DNA of 64,000 nt from Ruegeria sp. A3M17 (GCF_003318255.1 NZ_QOCF01000006.1:1-64000); one strand, 5' to 3'; positions 8,284 to 17,993 are shown, counted from the first letter of the stretch. Notes: generated by a model not told the origin, from the letters alone. Program-made: numbers and translations.

Positions 8284-9546
8284 TCAAAGAGCTCGCCAGC
8301 CGATATCGCGGCGGTAAAAGCCTTCGGGCCAATCCACACCTTCAACCATCGCATATGCCCGGTCTCGCGCCTCTTGCAGTGTATTCCCGCGCGAGGTCAC
8401 ATTCAGCACGCGCCCGCCTGCGGCTTGAACCTGCCCATCAACGGCCTTGGTTCCAGCGTGAAAGATCATGTTGCTGCTGTCCTCAGGAAGCGCATCCAAG
8501 CCCTTGATCGCAGATCCTTTTACGTAGGAACCCGGATACCCCTGTGCCGCCATCACAACGGTCATCGCATGATCGTCAGCCCAGTTCACCTGCGTCTCGC
8601 TCAAACGACCCTCGGCCGCGGCATGAAGCAGGTCCAGAACCTGGGCACCAAGCCGCATCATCAGAACCTGGCATTCCGGGTCACCAAAGCGGACGTTGTA
8701 TTCGACCAACCTCGGTTGGCCGTCCTTTATCATCAGTCCCGCGTACAAAATGCCCTGAAACGGCATGCCCCGGCGCTTCATCTCGGCCATGGTCGGGCGC
8801 ACGATCTCTTCCATCGCGCGCGCTTCGATCTCGGCGCTCAGGACCGGTGCTGGGGAATACGCCCCCATACCGCCTGTGTTCGGGCCCGTGTCGCCTTCTC
8901 CCACGCGCTTGTGGTCCTGCGCGGTGCCGATGGACAGAATGTCCTCGCCATCACACAAGACGAAGAGAGAGGCCTCTTCGCCCTCCATGAACTCCTCAAT
9001 CACCACCTCGGCCCCCGCGCCACCAAAAGCGCCGCCGAACATGTCGTCGATGCCCTCCAGCGCGGTCTGTTCGTCCATGGCGACGATCACACCCTTGCCT
9101 GCCGCCAAACCATCGGCTTTTACCACGATCGGCGTGCCCTGTTCGCAGACGTAAGACTTGGCAGGCTCGGCCTCGGTAAACCGCGCATAGGCTGCGGTCG
9201 GAGCGTTCGACGCGTCACAGATTTCCTTGGTGAAACTCTTCGATGCTTCCAACTGCGCCGCATCGGCGGACGGGCCAAAGACCAGCACACCCGCTTCACG
9301 CAGACGATCTGCGACGCCAGCGGCCAGGGGCGCTTCGGGGCCGACAATCACGAAATCAATCGCGTTCTCTTCGGCAAAGCTGACAACCGCACCGCCGTTT
9401 TCGACATCCAGTGCCGCGCACTCGGCAATTTGTGCAATCCCAGCATTTCCCGGTGCCACGATCAGGCGGTCACATTTGGGATTTTGCATCACCGCCCAGG
9501 CGAGGCTGTGTTCGCGCCCGCCGCTGCCGAGAATAAGGATATTCAT
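8284..9546 (-). CDS. purD: Phosphoribosylamine--glycine ligase (GAR synthetase)
   Basis: 420 aa ATP-grasp enzyme joining glycine to phosphoribosylamine in the second step of purine synthesis. The N-terminal nucleotide-binding segment reads MNILILGSGGREHSLAW. The ATP-grasp core includes VVKADGLAAGKGV (about 142-154). Further on are the motif GDTGPNTGGMGAYSP and the metal-binding NVRFGDPECQ. Length is standard. It is divergent from xseA with about 75 bp between starts and is transcribed toward repeat copy A. Confidence 0.97.
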   Translation of the reverse strand: MNILILGSGGREHSLAWAVMQNPKCDRLIVAPGNAGIAQIAECAALDVENGGAVVSFAEENAIDFVIVGPEAPLAAGVADRLREAGVLVFGPSADAAQLEASKSFTKEICDASNAPTAAYARFTEAEPAKSYVCEQGTPIVVKADGLAAGKGVIVAMDEQTALEGIDDMFGGAFGGAGAEVVIEEFMEGEEASLFVLCDGEDILSIGTAQDHKRVGEGDTGPNTGGMGAYSPAPVLSAEIEARAMEEIVRPTMAEMKRRGMPFQGILYAGLMIKDGQPRLVEYNVRFGDPECQVLMMRLGAQVLDLLHAAAEGRLSETQVNWADDHAMTVVMAAQGYPGSYVKGSAIKGLDALPEDSSNMIFHAGTKAVDGQVQAAGGRVLNVTSRGNTLQEARDRAYAMVEGVDWPEGFYRRDIGWRAL

Positions 9547-9620
9547 GAAGGTCTCCGATCTGCTTGGCCTCGCCTTCCGGGCGTTCTAAGCTGGCCGGGC
9601 ATTTGACACAAGGCGCTGAA

Positions 9621-11114
9621 ATGTCCGACCTGCTTGATGACCCGATCCCGGGCCAAAACACCCCAGAATACACCGTTTCGGATATCTCGGGCGAAGTGAA
9701 ACGCACGCTCGAAGGCACGTTTGGGCGAATCCGTGTGCGTGGTGAGGTCGGACGCGTGTTCACGGCGCGCTCGGGGCATCTGTACTATGACATCAAGGAT
9801 GACCGGAACGTTTTGGCCTGCACCACCTGGAAAGGTCAGGTTTCGGGCCTCTCGGTGGTGCCGGAAGAAGGTCTTGAGGTTGTCGTCACCGGCCGTCTGA
9901 CGGCCTTTGGCGCCCAGTCAAAATACAACCTAAACGTTGATGAAGTCGCGGTCGCCGGGCAAGGCGCTTTGATGGCCCTGCTGGAAAAGCGCAAGAAACA
10001 GCTTGAGGCTGAAGGTCTGTTCGCGCCCGAACGCAAAAAGTCTCTGCCCTACCTGCCGCAGATTATTGGCGTGGTGACCTCACCATCTGGCGCTGTGATC
10101 CGGGACATATTGCACCGTCTGCGGGATCGCTTCCCACGCAAGGTGCTGATCTGGCCTGTCGCTGTACAGGGCTCCAACTGCGCACCAGAAGTTGCCCAGG
10201 CCATCGACGGTTTTAACAAACTGACACCGGGCGGCTCATTGCCTCGGCCCGACCTGATCATTGTCGCCCGTGGCGGCGGTTCCATCGAAGATCTTTGGGG
10301 GTTCAACGAAGAAATCGTCGCACGTGCGACGGCTGCATCGGACATTCCGCTGATTTCAGCGGTGGGTCACGAAACGGATACAACGCTGATCGACTTCGTC
10401 TCGGACCGACGCGCGCCAACACCGACCGCCGCGGCCGAGCTTGCCGTGCCGGTTCGGATGGAACTTCTGGCTTGGACGGGTGAGCAAGGCGCGCGTTTGT
10501 CTCGTGCCGCGACGGACGCGGTTCAAAGGCGCTCTCAACGGCTTCGCGACCTGTCCCGCGCATTGCCGCGCCCGGACAGCTTGTTGAACACACCACGCCA
10601 ACGCCTTGATTTAATTGCGGATCGGTTGGCGCCCGCCCTGAATCGCGGCGTACAGAACCGACGTCTGCAGGTCGTCGAGCTGTCCGCGCATCTGCGCCCG
10701 TCAACATTGCGCAACCTTGTTTCGACCAGAAACGAGGCCTTACGCAACCTGTCATCCCGTCTGTCCCTGCGCCCAATCCACAGAGAGATCGAACAACAGA
10801 AGCAGAATATCAACAGGTTGGCCGACCGTATGAACGCGGCGCAAGCCACGCGCCTGGATCGGATGCGGCAACAGCTGGACGCTGCCGACCGCCTGCGTGA
10901 AACACTAAGCTACAAGGCGACGTTGCAGCGTGGCTACGCTGTGGTCCGAGCGGAGGGCGAGGTTCTGACAACCAAAGAACAGGCGTCGAAACACAGCACC
11001 TTCGAGATCGAATTCGCAGATGGCCTGCTGAACACGGGCCAGCCCACAACTTCACCGGCGGCACCTAAGAAGTCAGCTAAGAAAGATGCACCCGACCAGG
11101 GCTCGCTATTCTAG
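9621..11114 (+). CDS. xseA: Exodeoxyribonuclease VII large subunit
   Basis: 497 aa from the chosen ATG at 9621 (MSDLLDD). A longer frame opens at 9564 but its extra 19 residues are not family-like, and AAGGCG lies before 9621. An N-terminal OB-fold (about 15-110) is followed by the catalytic domain with VARGGGSIEDLW and ISAVGHETDTTLIDFVSD. The C-terminal half is a long coiled coil rich in Arg/Gln/Leu. With XseB it degrades single-stranded DNA to oligonucleotides. XseB is not in the window. Confidence 0.96.
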   Translation: MSDLLDDPIPGQNTPEYTVSDISGEVKRTLEGTFGRIRVRGEVGRVFTARSGHLYYDIKDDRNVLACTTWKGQVSGLSVVPEEGLEVVVTGRLTAFGAQSKYNLNVDEVAVAGQGALMALLEKRKKQLEAEGLFAPERKKSLPYLPQIIGVVTSPSGAVIRDILHRLRDRFPRKVLIWPVAVQGSNCAPEVAQAIDGFNKLTPGGSLPRPDLIIVARGGGSIEDLWGFNEEIVARATAASDIPLISAVGHETDTTLIDFVSDRRAPTPTAAAELAVPVRMELLAWTGEQGARLSRAATDAVQRRSQRLRDLSRALPRPDSLLNTPRQRLDLIADRLAPALNRGVQNRRLQVVELSAHLRPSTLRNLVSTRNEALRNLSSRLSLRPIHREIEQQKQNINRLADRMNAAQATRLDRMRQQLDAADRLRETLSYKATLQRGYAVVRAEGEVLTTKEQASKHSTFEIEFADGLLNTGQPTTSPAAPKKSAKKDAPDQGSLF

Positions 11115-11126
11115 CCAAATGCGCCT

Positions 11127-11522
11127 TCAGACCCCAACTTCGGGGCCGAGACAGACCATCTCTTCATTGATGTCTTCGGCCTCGTACAGTTCGGTGGTGT
11201 CCGAGTTGCCCTCGAACAGGGCGATTAAGCCCCCGTCAGACTTTGTAAAGACCCAGCATTGCGGGTCAATCCGGTCTTCGTAGACAAAGCAGATCTGGCC
11301 CGCTTGTTCGTACCAGACACCTTCTTTGCAATTGCCGTCCAGAAACGACCAGATCACGCGGCGATTGGGCAAATAGCGTTCGACCCCGTACACCGTTCCC
11401 TGAAACCCGTAGAACATGGTTTTTCCGCGCGTATAGCTGTCGAACTCAGCCCCAGACAAGGCTGACTGAGCCGCTGCCGTCTGCGCAGAAAGTGTCAGAA
11501 GAATCGCAATACGCCTGAGCAT
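11127..11522 (-). CDS. Small exported protein of unknown function
   Basis: 131 aa from the ATG at 11522 (MLRRIAILLTLSAQTAAA), which begins a clear signal peptide. The frame can be extended to 11594 but that would bury the signal. The mature part has four cysteines (GNCKEG, AGQICFVYE, DPQCWVF, MVCLGP) that could form two disulfides, and an aromatic, acidic composition. The pattern YEQAGQICFVYE is common in small roseobacter periplasmic proteins, but I cannot assign a function. It is convergent with xseA. Confidence 0.7.
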   Translation of the reverse strand: MLRRIAILLTLSAQTAAAQSALSGAEFDSYTRGKTMFYGFQGTVYGVERYLPNRRVIWSFLDGNCKEGVWYEQAGQICFVYEDRIDPQCWVFTKSDGGLIALFEGNSDTTELYEAEDINEEMVCLGPEVGV

Positions 11523-11655
11523 GGGAACATTCTGGCAGATGCCGGTCAGCATCGCCAACAGACAATCCCCTAAAACCGGCTGCCTTAACGTCACCGCTTG
11601 AGTTGTAATGGCGATCCCGGTGATGCTGCTGAAAAAACCAAATGGGGGACATTTG

Positions 11656-12294
11656 ATGACAACCGTTCTTTTCTGGATCGCTGCCGCCAGCGCGCTGGCC
11701 TATTTGCCGATGTCACCGCGCCCGGCCAGCCCCCTGCGATCCCTCTTCAAGACGGCCTCTGTCGCGCTACTGGCGCTGGTTTCTGTCTTAAGTGGTGCAC
11801 CTATGCTACTGTCCCTTGCGCTAGTCCTGTGTGCCTTGGGCGACGCGCTGTTATCACGCGAGACGGACTCGACCTTCATGGCAGGGATCGGTGCATTTGC
11901 AGCCGGCCACCTGGCCTATATCGCTCTGTTCCTCAGCCACCCATCCAGCGACACCGCTCTGATCTTCGACAAGCCCGGTATCTTTTGGTCGCTGATCATC
12001 CTCGGGATCGTTGCCGCAACCCTGCTCACACCCCGTGCCGGTGACCTCAAGATACCGGTTCTGGGCTATATCCCGATCATCCTTGGCATGGGCATCACGG
12101 TCCTCGCCCTGCCCGAGGCGGGCGCGTTGCGCTGGGCCCTGCCCGCGGCGCTGGCCTTCATAGCCTCGGACCTGATCCTGGCGACCGAAAAGTTCTTGCT
12201 GCCTGACGGCCATCCGGCGCTACGCATCACGCCCTACATGATCTGGATCCTCTACTGGGGCGCGCAAGCCGGGCTGTTGATTGCGTTTTTCTGA
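11656..12294 (+). CDS. YhhN-family integral membrane protein (lysoplasmalogenase-like)
   Basis: 212 aa, almost entirely hydrophobic, with about seven to eight predicted membrane helices. Landmarks of the YhhN/TMEM86 family are LCALGDALLS, the FAAGHLAYI segment and the conserved SDLILA near the C-terminus. Characterised members cleave the vinyl-ether bond of lysoplasmalogens; whether this one does is inferred. The start at 11656 follows GGGGGACATTTG, better than the upstream ATG at 11608. Confidence 0.82.
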   Translation: MTTVLFWIAAASALAYLPMSPRPASPLRSLFKTASVALLALVSVLSGAPMLLSLALVLCALGDALLSRETDSTFMAGIGAFAAGHLAYIALFLSHPSSDTALIFDKPGIFWSLIILGIVAATLLTPRAGDLKIPVLGYIPIILGMGITVLALPEAGALRWALPAALAFIASDLILATEKFLLPDGHPALRITPYMIWILYWGAQAGLLIAFF

Positions 12295-12352
12295 CCCTTT
12301 GCAACTGCCGCAAATCCGCATTAGGTGAGAGGAACACCTGCGGAGACCAAAA

Positions 12353-13516
12353 ATGGCGTTTTTCTCAAAGCTCAAGGACAAGCTGTTCAAATCCTCGTCC
12401 CGCCTCGAACAGGGGCTGGATGCCATCGTCGAAGACGGTGGCGAGGAAACGACCGCCCCCGATCCAGTTATCCCCGAGCCCGAGCCGCAGCCGGAACCGG
12501 TTCCCGAAATTCCACAGCCGGTGCCAGAGACACCTGAACCCGCCCCTGTGCCACAGCCGGTCGAAACGCCAGAACCCGCACCCGTCGACCCAACACCAGC
12601 CCCACCCCCACCCGAGGACGCGCCATCCAAAGGTATGCTTGGACGCCTGTTTGGCCGGAACGAAGCCAAGGCAGTCGTCCGTCGTACGTTGGACGACGAC
12701 ATGCTTGAGCAGCTAGAGGAACTGCTGATCGCCTCGGATATGGGCGTCGACACCGCAATGCGGGTCACATCCAACATGGCCGAGGGGCGGTTGGGCCGGA
12801 AACTCTCCACTCAAGAGATCAAGCAATTGCTGGCCCAGGAAGTCGCCCGTGTGATGGAACCAGTTGCCAAGCCTCTGCCCATCTACCCCAAGCGCCCGCA
12901 GGTCGTGCTGGTCGTGGGCGTCAACGGGTCCGGCAAGACCACAACCATCGGAAAGCTGGCCAGCCAATTCAAGGCCGCCGGCAAGAAGGTCGTCATCGCC
13001 GCCGGGGACACCTTCCGCGCCGCCGCCGTCGAGCAGCTCCAGGTCTGGGGCGACCGCGCCGGCGTACCGGTGCTGACCGCACCCGAGGGGTCTGACCCGG
13101 CCTCATTGGCTTTCGACGCCCTGACCCGTGCGCAGCAAGACGGCGCGGACCTGCTGATGATCGACACGGCCGGTCGCCTGCAAAACCGTGCGGACCTGAT
13201 GGAGGAACTGGCCAAGATCGTCCGGGTAATCCGCAAAATCGACGAGACCGCCCCGCACAACACGCTGCTGGTGCTGGACGCCACCACTGGCCAGAACGCA
13301 CTGAGCCAGGTCCGGACATTCCGCGACCTCGCTGACGTGTCAGGCCTGGTGATGACCAAACTCGACGGCACCGCCAAAGGTGGCGTATTGGTGGCACTGG
13401 CCGACAAGTTCGGCCTGCCAATCCATGCCATCGGCGTCGGAGAACAGATCGACGACCTCGCCCCCTTCGACCCCGAAGAGTTCGCTGCCGCCCTCACTGG
13501 CCTGGACCAAACCTGA
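12353..13516 (+). CDS. ftsY: Signal recognition particle receptor FtsY
   Basis: 387 aa. Residues about 25-92 form an acidic, proline-rich linker (PEP/PQP repeats), the variable A domain. The NG GTPase domain follows, with G1 GVNGSGKTTT at 189-198, DTFRAAAVEQL, DTAGRLQNR and TKLDGTAKGG. It docks the SRP-ribosome complex at the inner membrane. GAGAGGAACACC lies about 20 bp upstream of the ATG. Repeat copy B begins immediately at the stop codon. Confidence 0.97.
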   Translation: MAFFSKLKDKLFKSSSRLEQGLDAIVEDGGEETTAPDPVIPEPEPQPEPVPEIPQPVPETPEPAPVPQPVETPEPAPVDPTPAPPPPEDAPSKGMLGRLFGRNEAKAVVRRTLDDDMLEQLEELLIASDMGVDTAMRVTSNMAEGRLGRKLSTQEIKQLLAQEVARVMEPVAKPLPIYPKRPQVVLVVGVNGSGKTTTIGKLASQFKAAGKKVVIAAGDTFRAAAVEQLQVWGDRAGVPVLTAPEGSDPASLAFDALTRAQQDGADLLMIDTAGRLQNRADLMEELAKIVRVIRKIDETAPHNTLLVLDATTGQNALSQVRTFRDLADVSGLVMTKLDGTAKGGVLVALADKFGLPIHAIGVGEQIDDLAPFDPEEFAAALTGLDQT

Positions 13517-13577
13517 TCCCCCTTTAATCTGGCCCCAAATATCATCCGGGGGTCTGAGGGTGGAAAATCCCCAGCCT
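13514..13577 (+). repeat. Interspersed GC-rich repeat, copy B (divergent)
   Basis: Shares the GATCC start, the CTTTAATCTGGCC segment, AAATATC and CGGGGG with copies A and C. The 3' hairpin is degraded (GGAAAATCC in place of GGGGGCAAAGCCCCC). It starts at the ftsY stop and ends about 25 bp before the next gene's TTG start. Confidence 0.6.
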
Positions 13578-13602
13578 CTCCTCCCAGCGAAAAGACTGAC
13601 AT

Positions 13603-14505
13603 TTGAGCGATTGGCTGATTTCTCTCGAAGGCACCGAAGCGGGCCATCAGCTGGCTCTTGGCCTCGCTTTGATGGCCGCCTTCCTGCATGCGGTATTTGG
13701 CGCGCTGCAGAAGGGCCGCCACGATCCCTGGCTGTCCCGTGGGGCAATCGACGCCTGCTATTGCCTGATGGCCGCCCCTTTTGCCTTTTTCGTGGTGCCG
13801 TGGCCTGAACCCTACATGTGGTCCATCTTCGCCGTGGTCTGGGTGATCCACATCGCCTACAAGGTCCTTCAGGCCATGGCCTATACAAAGGGTTCATACA
13901 CTGTCGTCTACCCGGTCGTACGCGGCACGGGCCCCCTATTCACGGTCATCGGCGCCTATCTGCTATTCGGCGAGACTTTTACCGGGATTCAATGGTTTGG
14001 CGTTTTGGTCCTGCTAGCTGGTATCTTCGGTCTGGCCGCCTATAATTTGCGTTTTCTGGAAACCAACCGGGAAACGCTGGGCATCGCGCTGGTACTGGCC
14101 ATCGCAACCGGCCTGTTTGTCGCGCTCTACACCACTTATGACGCCTATGGTATCCGGGCCACCGCCGACCCGTTCACCTTTCTGGCGTGGTTTTTCATGA
14201 TCGACGGTTTTGCGATGCCGATTTACGCCTTCTTCAGATGGCGCGCCATGATCGACCGTCCAGCCGTTGGTCCATTGATGTTGCGGGGCTTGGCCGGAGG
14301 CATCATCGCCCCTATGTCCTTCGGAGCAATCATGCTGGCTACCCGCTTGGACAAGGTCGGAGAAGCCGCCGTCCTACGTGAAACCTCGACAGTCTTCGCG
14401 GCGCTTATCGGGTGGCTGGTGCTAAAAGAAACCGTGGGACCAAGACGGGTCGCGCTGATGGCATTGATTGCATTGGGCGCCGTAATAGTTGAAATGGGCG
14501 GGTAG
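13603..14505 (+). CDS. EamA/DMT-family membrane transporter
   Basis: 300 aa with about ten hydrophobic segments in two EamA halves (about 18-145 and 158-300). The motif VYPVVRGTGPLFTVIGAYLL in the first half and VLRETSTVFAALIGWLVLKE in the second are typical helix-turn signatures. Members export or import small metabolites; the substrate is unknown. The frame opens with a TTG at 13603 (SDWLIS...) and has only a weak ribosome site, so the exact start is uncertain. ispZ/yciB follows 16 bp downstream. Confidence 0.85.
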   Translation: MSDWLISLEGTEAGHQLALGLALMAAFLHAVFGALQKGRHDPWLSRGAIDACYCLMAAPFAFFVVPWPEPYMWSIFAVVWVIHIAYKVLQAMAYTKGSYTVVYPVVRGTGPLFTVIGAYLLFGETFTGIQWFGVLVLLAGIFGLAAYNLRFLETNRETLGIALVLAIATGLFVALYTTYDAYGIRATADPFTFLAWFFMIDGFAMPIYAFFRWRAMIDRPAVGPLMLRGLAGGIIAPMSFGAIMLATRLDKVGEAAVLRETSTVFAALIGWLVLKETVGPRRVALMALIALGAVIVEMGG

Positions 14506-14521
14506 AAATCAGGAAACCGAC

Positions 14522-15127
14522 ATGTCAGGCAAAAAAGAAATCAATCCATTTCTGAAACAGGCGTTGGAGCTTGGGCCCCCACTGGCCTTTTTCTTCATCT
14601 ACCTACGCCTGCGTGACGACAATTTCCTGATCGGAGGCACAGAATATTCCGGTTTTATCGTCGCGACGATCATCTTCGTCCCGCTGATGCTGGCCGCCAT
14701 GGGCATCCTTTGGGTCCTGACCGGCAAACTTAGCCGGATGCAGATATTCACCGCCTTCATGGTCATCTTCTTTGGGGGCCTGACCGCTTGGTTCAATGAT
14801 GAGCGGTTCTTCAAGATGAAAACCACGCTGGTTTACGGTTTTTTCTCGGTCATCCTTGGAATTGGCCTCCTGCAGGGGAAATCCTATCTGGCCTATGTCC
14901 TCGAAGATATGCTGCCGATGCGCCACGAGGGCTGGATGATCCTGACCCGTCGGTTGTGCGGCTGCTTTGCGGTTCTGGCCGTAGCCAATGAATTTGTCTG
15001 GCGCACCATGTCGACGGACCTATGGGTCAAAATCGAAACTTTCGCCTTTCCCATCGCACTGATGGCGTTTCTGATGCTTCAGTTCAGTCTGCTGCAACGC
15101 TACATGGATGATCCAGACCACCAATAG
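14522..15127 (+). CDS. yciB: Inner-membrane septation protein A family (IspZ/YciB)
   Basis: 201 aa from the ATG at 14522, which follows AGGAAACCGAC. The frame extends to 14489, but that overlaps the upstream gene. Five to six membrane helices are visible. Family landmarks are the start NPFLKQALELGPPLAFFF and, near the C-terminus, NEFVWR with an aromatic-rich tail. YciB proteins affect cell envelope and septation in enterobacteria. The short distance to the EamA gene suggests co-transcription. Confidence 0.88.
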   Translation: MSGKKEINPFLKQALELGPPLAFFFIYLRLRDDNFLIGGTEYSGFIVATIIFVPLMLAAMGILWVLTGKLSRMQIFTAFMVIFFGGLTAWFNDERFFKMKTTLVYGFFSVILGIGLLQGKSYLAYVLEDMLPMRHEGWMILTRRLCGCFAVLAVANEFVWRTMSTDLWVKIETFAFPIALMAFLMLQFSLLQRYMDDPDHQ

Positions 15128-15287
15128 GCGAACTCTGATAATTGGCGCGCAGCTCAAGCGTTTGCTGTCATATTGAGCCGTCACACAGTGCGTAATCAGG
15201 CAAACCAATAAAAACCTTGGAATAATAGCCCGGCTGTGGAACATTGGGGCACCACTCAACACAAGCAGCCGGAGACCCCTCAACCAC

Positions 15288-15956
15288 ATGAAGGCACTCC
15301 CAAACAGCGGATTTCTGTCCGAGGCATCAGACCGACTCAGGGCTATGCTTTCGGCACTCGCGACCGAGATTTCCTTGGATCAGGGCCAGGTGCTGTTTGA
15401 GCAGGGGGACGAAGGCGATGCGCTCTATGTGATTTCTGAGGGCACGCTTGAGGTTTCATTCCTTGCGATGAGTGGGCGCAAGCTGTCTTTGACCCTTATG
15501 AAGCCCGGCGAAGTGTTTGGCGAAATCGCGTTGTTCGACAGCGGGCCGCGCACGGCCACAATTGCAGCGGCCGAGCCATCGAGCGTGCTGCGCGTGCGCC
15601 GCAGCGACGTCATGGACCAGATCCGCCAGCATCCCGATCTTGCCGTCGACATGATCCGTCTAGCGGGCCTGCGCATGCGCTGGATGGGGTCACAGCTGAA
15701 CGAACAGGTGTTCTTGCCGATGCCCATTCGTCTGGCGCGCAAATTGCTGCATCTGTCTGCCCTTCAGGACGACCCCGCCATGCGCATCACCCTGTCCCAA
15801 AGCGAATTGGCCGAGTTCGTCGGTGCCACGCGCGAGGCTGTATCCAAGACGATTTCCACCTGGAAACGCGACAATGTTGTCGAGGCATCCCGCGGCGGGT
15901 TGATGATCCAGGACTTCAACGCCCTGAAAGAACTGGCCGAATCCGACTTAATCTGA
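15288..15956 (+). CDS. Crp/Fnr-family transcriptional regulator
   Basis: 222 aa. Residues about 10-125 form a cyclic nucleotide-binding-like beta-barrel (EQGDEGDALYVISEGTLEV, PGEVFGEIALFDSGPRTATI). Residues about 145-215 form a winged helix with LSQSELAEFVGATREAVSKT as the recognition helix-turn-helix. There is no N-terminal cysteine cluster, so it is not an oxygen-sensing FNR. The PGEVFGEIALFDSGPRTA sequence resembles the phosphate-binding cassette of CRP (FGE...R-A), so cAMP or a similar ligand is possible. Confidence 0.9.
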   Translation: MKALPNSGFLSEASDRLRAMLSALATEISLDQGQVLFEQGDEGDALYVISEGTLEVSFLAMSGRKLSLTLMKPGEVFGEIALFDSGPRTATIAAAEPSSVLRVRRSDVMDQIRQHPDLAVDMIRLAGLRMRWMGSQLNEQVFLPMPIRLARKLLHLSALQDDPAMRITLSQSELAEFVGATREAVSKTISTWKRDNVVEASRGGLMIQDFNALKELAESDLI

Positions 15957-16127
15957 CCTTGTGACCTCCTTCACATACGATGTCCGCCGAAATGGCTATC
16001 GTCGTAGCTGTTACCGTAGGGGGCCAGAGAATCATCCCCGATATCTGTCCACTGGCCTCTCCCTGTACCAGAGCCATGCGCCTCCCCGGCGTGTGGCTCA
16101 CTTACTTTCAGCGCCACGTAGAACGGA

Positions 16128-16158
16128 AAAGGCCGAGGCATTGCCCCGGCCTTGTCAT
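16128..16158 (-). terminator. Hairpin downstream of degP
   Basis: On the minus strand AAGGCCGGGG pairs with CCTCGGCCTT around a short loop, followed by TTCC. It lies 20-50 bp after the degP stop and is convergent with the Crp-family gene, so it may act in both directions. The T tract is short. Confidence 0.55.
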
Positions 16159-16176
16159 CACGTTTGATGTGGTGCG

Positions 16177-17667
16177 TTACTCGCCCAGGCTTAGCGCGAC
16201 AAAGCGAGGGTCGCCGCCGCGACGTACAAGCAACAACAGCGATTTACGCCCGGCCTCACGCGCCTCTTCCATGCGTGCTTCCAGATCTTCAATCGACGTC
16301 ACCTTTTGCTGTCCAGCCTCGGTGATCAGATCACCGGCGCGCAACCCTTTGGAGAACGCCTCAGAGGCTTCATCCACTTCGGTCACAACCAGCCCCTCGG
16401 CGTCTTCTTCAAGACCAAGGTCCGTACGTAGTGTGTCTGTCAGTGGCGAAATGGTCAGGCCCAGAATAGCTGCGTTCTCATCCGTTGGAGCCTCAGAGGT
16501 TTCCTCGTCGCCCTGCTCGGCCCGTTCAGCATCCTCACGACGTCCCAGAGTAACCAGAACGGTCTGTGTGCCGCCATCGCGATGCACGACAACACGCACG
16601 GCTTTGCCTACGGTCGTCTCACCGACCTGACGCACAAGACCACGTGTATCTTCGACCTCGACCCCATCAAAGCTGAGGATCACGTCACCAGCCAGCAGTC
16701 CAGCATCCTTGGCCGGCCCATCCGGAACATCGCTGATCAGCGCACCGCCCGGCTTGGCCAACCCCATTGCCTCGGCCATGTCCTCGGTCACGTCCTGAAT
16801 ACGAACGCCCAGCCAACCACGGCGGGTTTCGCCGAATTCACGCAGTTGGTCGACCACCTTGACCACGACGTTGGACGCCATTGAAAAGCCGATCCCAATC
16901 GAGCCGCCGTTGGGCGACAGAATCGCGGTGTTCACACCAATCACTTCGCCATTCATGTTGAACAGCGGGCCGCCCGAGTTGCCCCGGTTGATCGCAGCGT
17001 CGGTCTGGATGTAGTCGTCATAAGAACCGCTCAGCGCCCTGTTGCGAGCCGAAACGATCCCGGCCGAAACCGAGAAGCCCTGCCCCAACGGGTTGCCCAT
17101 GGCAATAACCCAATCACCGACACGGGCGACGTCACTGTCGCCAAACTGCACGTATTGCAGCGGGCCCGGGGCCTCGACCTTCAGCAGCGCAATATCGGTT
17201 TTCTCGTCCGTGCCGATCACCTTGGCAGGCAGTTCTTCCGGCGGCTGTCCATCACCGGGGAAGAACTCCACCAGGATTTCATCGGCCTCGGCGATCACGT
17301 GATTGTTGGTGACGATGTAGCCGTCTTCGGAAATCACGAACCCCGAACCCAGCGCGTTGCTACGGCGCGGGCGATTTTCATCATCACCGTTCCGGTCCTG
17401 AAAATCGCGGAAGAAATCTTCGAACGGCGACCCTTCGGGCACAATGCCCTGCGGGCCGGTCTGGCCTTCGATCAACGTCGAGGTGGTAATGTTGACCACG
17501 GCCGGGCTGATCTTTTCTGCCAGCGGCGCCAGGCTTTCGCTCCGCGCCTGTGCTGCGACGGTTTGGGCCAGAACAAGAATCATCCCCGCAATGGCCAGCC
17601 ACATCAGCCGCATGAAACCAACACCCTCGTCCTGCCGGACTGAAATACTGCGTGCTTGTGCCTGCAC
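16177..17667 (-). CDS. degP: Do/DegP-family periplasmic serine protease
   Basis: 496 aa from a GTG at 17667, chosen because AAGGAG lies 7 bases upstream. The longer frame to 17784 and an inner ATG at 17613 (MRLMWLA) are alternatives. A signal peptide ends near AQTVAAQA. The trypsin-like domain shows the triad in TNNHVIAEAD (His), DEKTDIALL (Asp) and NRGNSGGPL (Ser). Two PDZ domains follow (about 290-375 and 400-490), separated by an acidic stretch (EQGDEETSEAP). It degrades or refolds misfolded envelope proteins. It is last in the hflK-hflC-DUF2065-degP string. Confidence 0.95.
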   Translation of the reverse strand: MQAQARSISVRQDEGVGFMRLMWLAIAGMILVLAQTVAAQARSESLAPLAEKISPAVVNITTSTLIEGQTGPQGIVPEGSPFEDFFRDFQDRNGDDENRPRRSNALGSGFVISEDGYIVTNNHVIAEADEILVEFFPGDGQPPEELPAKVIGTDEKTDIALLKVEAPGPLQYVQFGDSDVARVGDWVIAMGNPLGQGFSVSAGIVSARNRALSGSYDDYIQTDAAINRGNSGGPLFNMNGEVIGVNTAILSPNGGSIGIGFSMASNVVVKVVDQLREFGETRRGWLGVRIQDVTEDMAEAMGLAKPGGALISDVPDGPAKDAGLLAGDVILSFDGVEVEDTRGLVRQVGETTVGKAVRVVVHRDGGTQTVLVTLGRREDAERAEQGDEETSEAPTDENAAILGLTISPLTDTLRTDLGLEEDAEGLVVTEVDEASEAFSKGLRAGDLITEAGQQKVTSIEDLEARMEEAREAGRKSLLLLVRRGGDPRFVALSLGE

Positions 17668-17798
17668 TTGGGAACTCCTTGTCAACAAGTCTTGTAAAAC
17701 TGCCCTCGGGCAAATCTTCTCAGGAACCAATGTAGTCGGTTTGTCCTTGCCCGCAACTCGGGATCGCGGGGAAATCACCTGCAAGTGAGGTCACCGCA

Positions 17799-17993
17799 TC
17801 AAAACCCGACCTGATAAGCCCCCCATAGCAGGATAAAGCCACTGACTACGCTCAGCAAACCGGCCAGCCGCCGCGCCTGCTCGGGCAGTGACCGCAATGC
17901 CTCTAACATGCGCTCAATAAGCGAAGGGGCCAGCGCATAGGCCAGCCCCTCGACAATCAATACCAGCCCGAAAGCCAGAAGGATCAGCCCCAT
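17799..17993 (-). CDS. DUF2065 small membrane protein (YjeT-like)
   Basis: 64 aa with two hydrophobic helices (about 2-22 and 44-62) separated by a charged segment (SLPEQARRLAG). This matches the DUF2065 family, which in many proteobacteria sits beside hflC as E. coli yjeT does. Its start abuts the hflC stop at 17993, so it is translationally coupled. The function is unknown; its position suggests a link to the HflKC membrane complex. Confidence 0.85.
   Translation of the reverse strand: MGLILLAFGLVLIVEGLAYALAPSLIERMLEALRSLPEQARRLAGLLSVVSGFILLWGAYQVGF

Noticed and set aside
8374..9606. 410-aa plus-strand frame opposite purD
   Set aside because: Antisense of an intact, well-conserved purD; long only because GC-rich genes leave opposite frames open.
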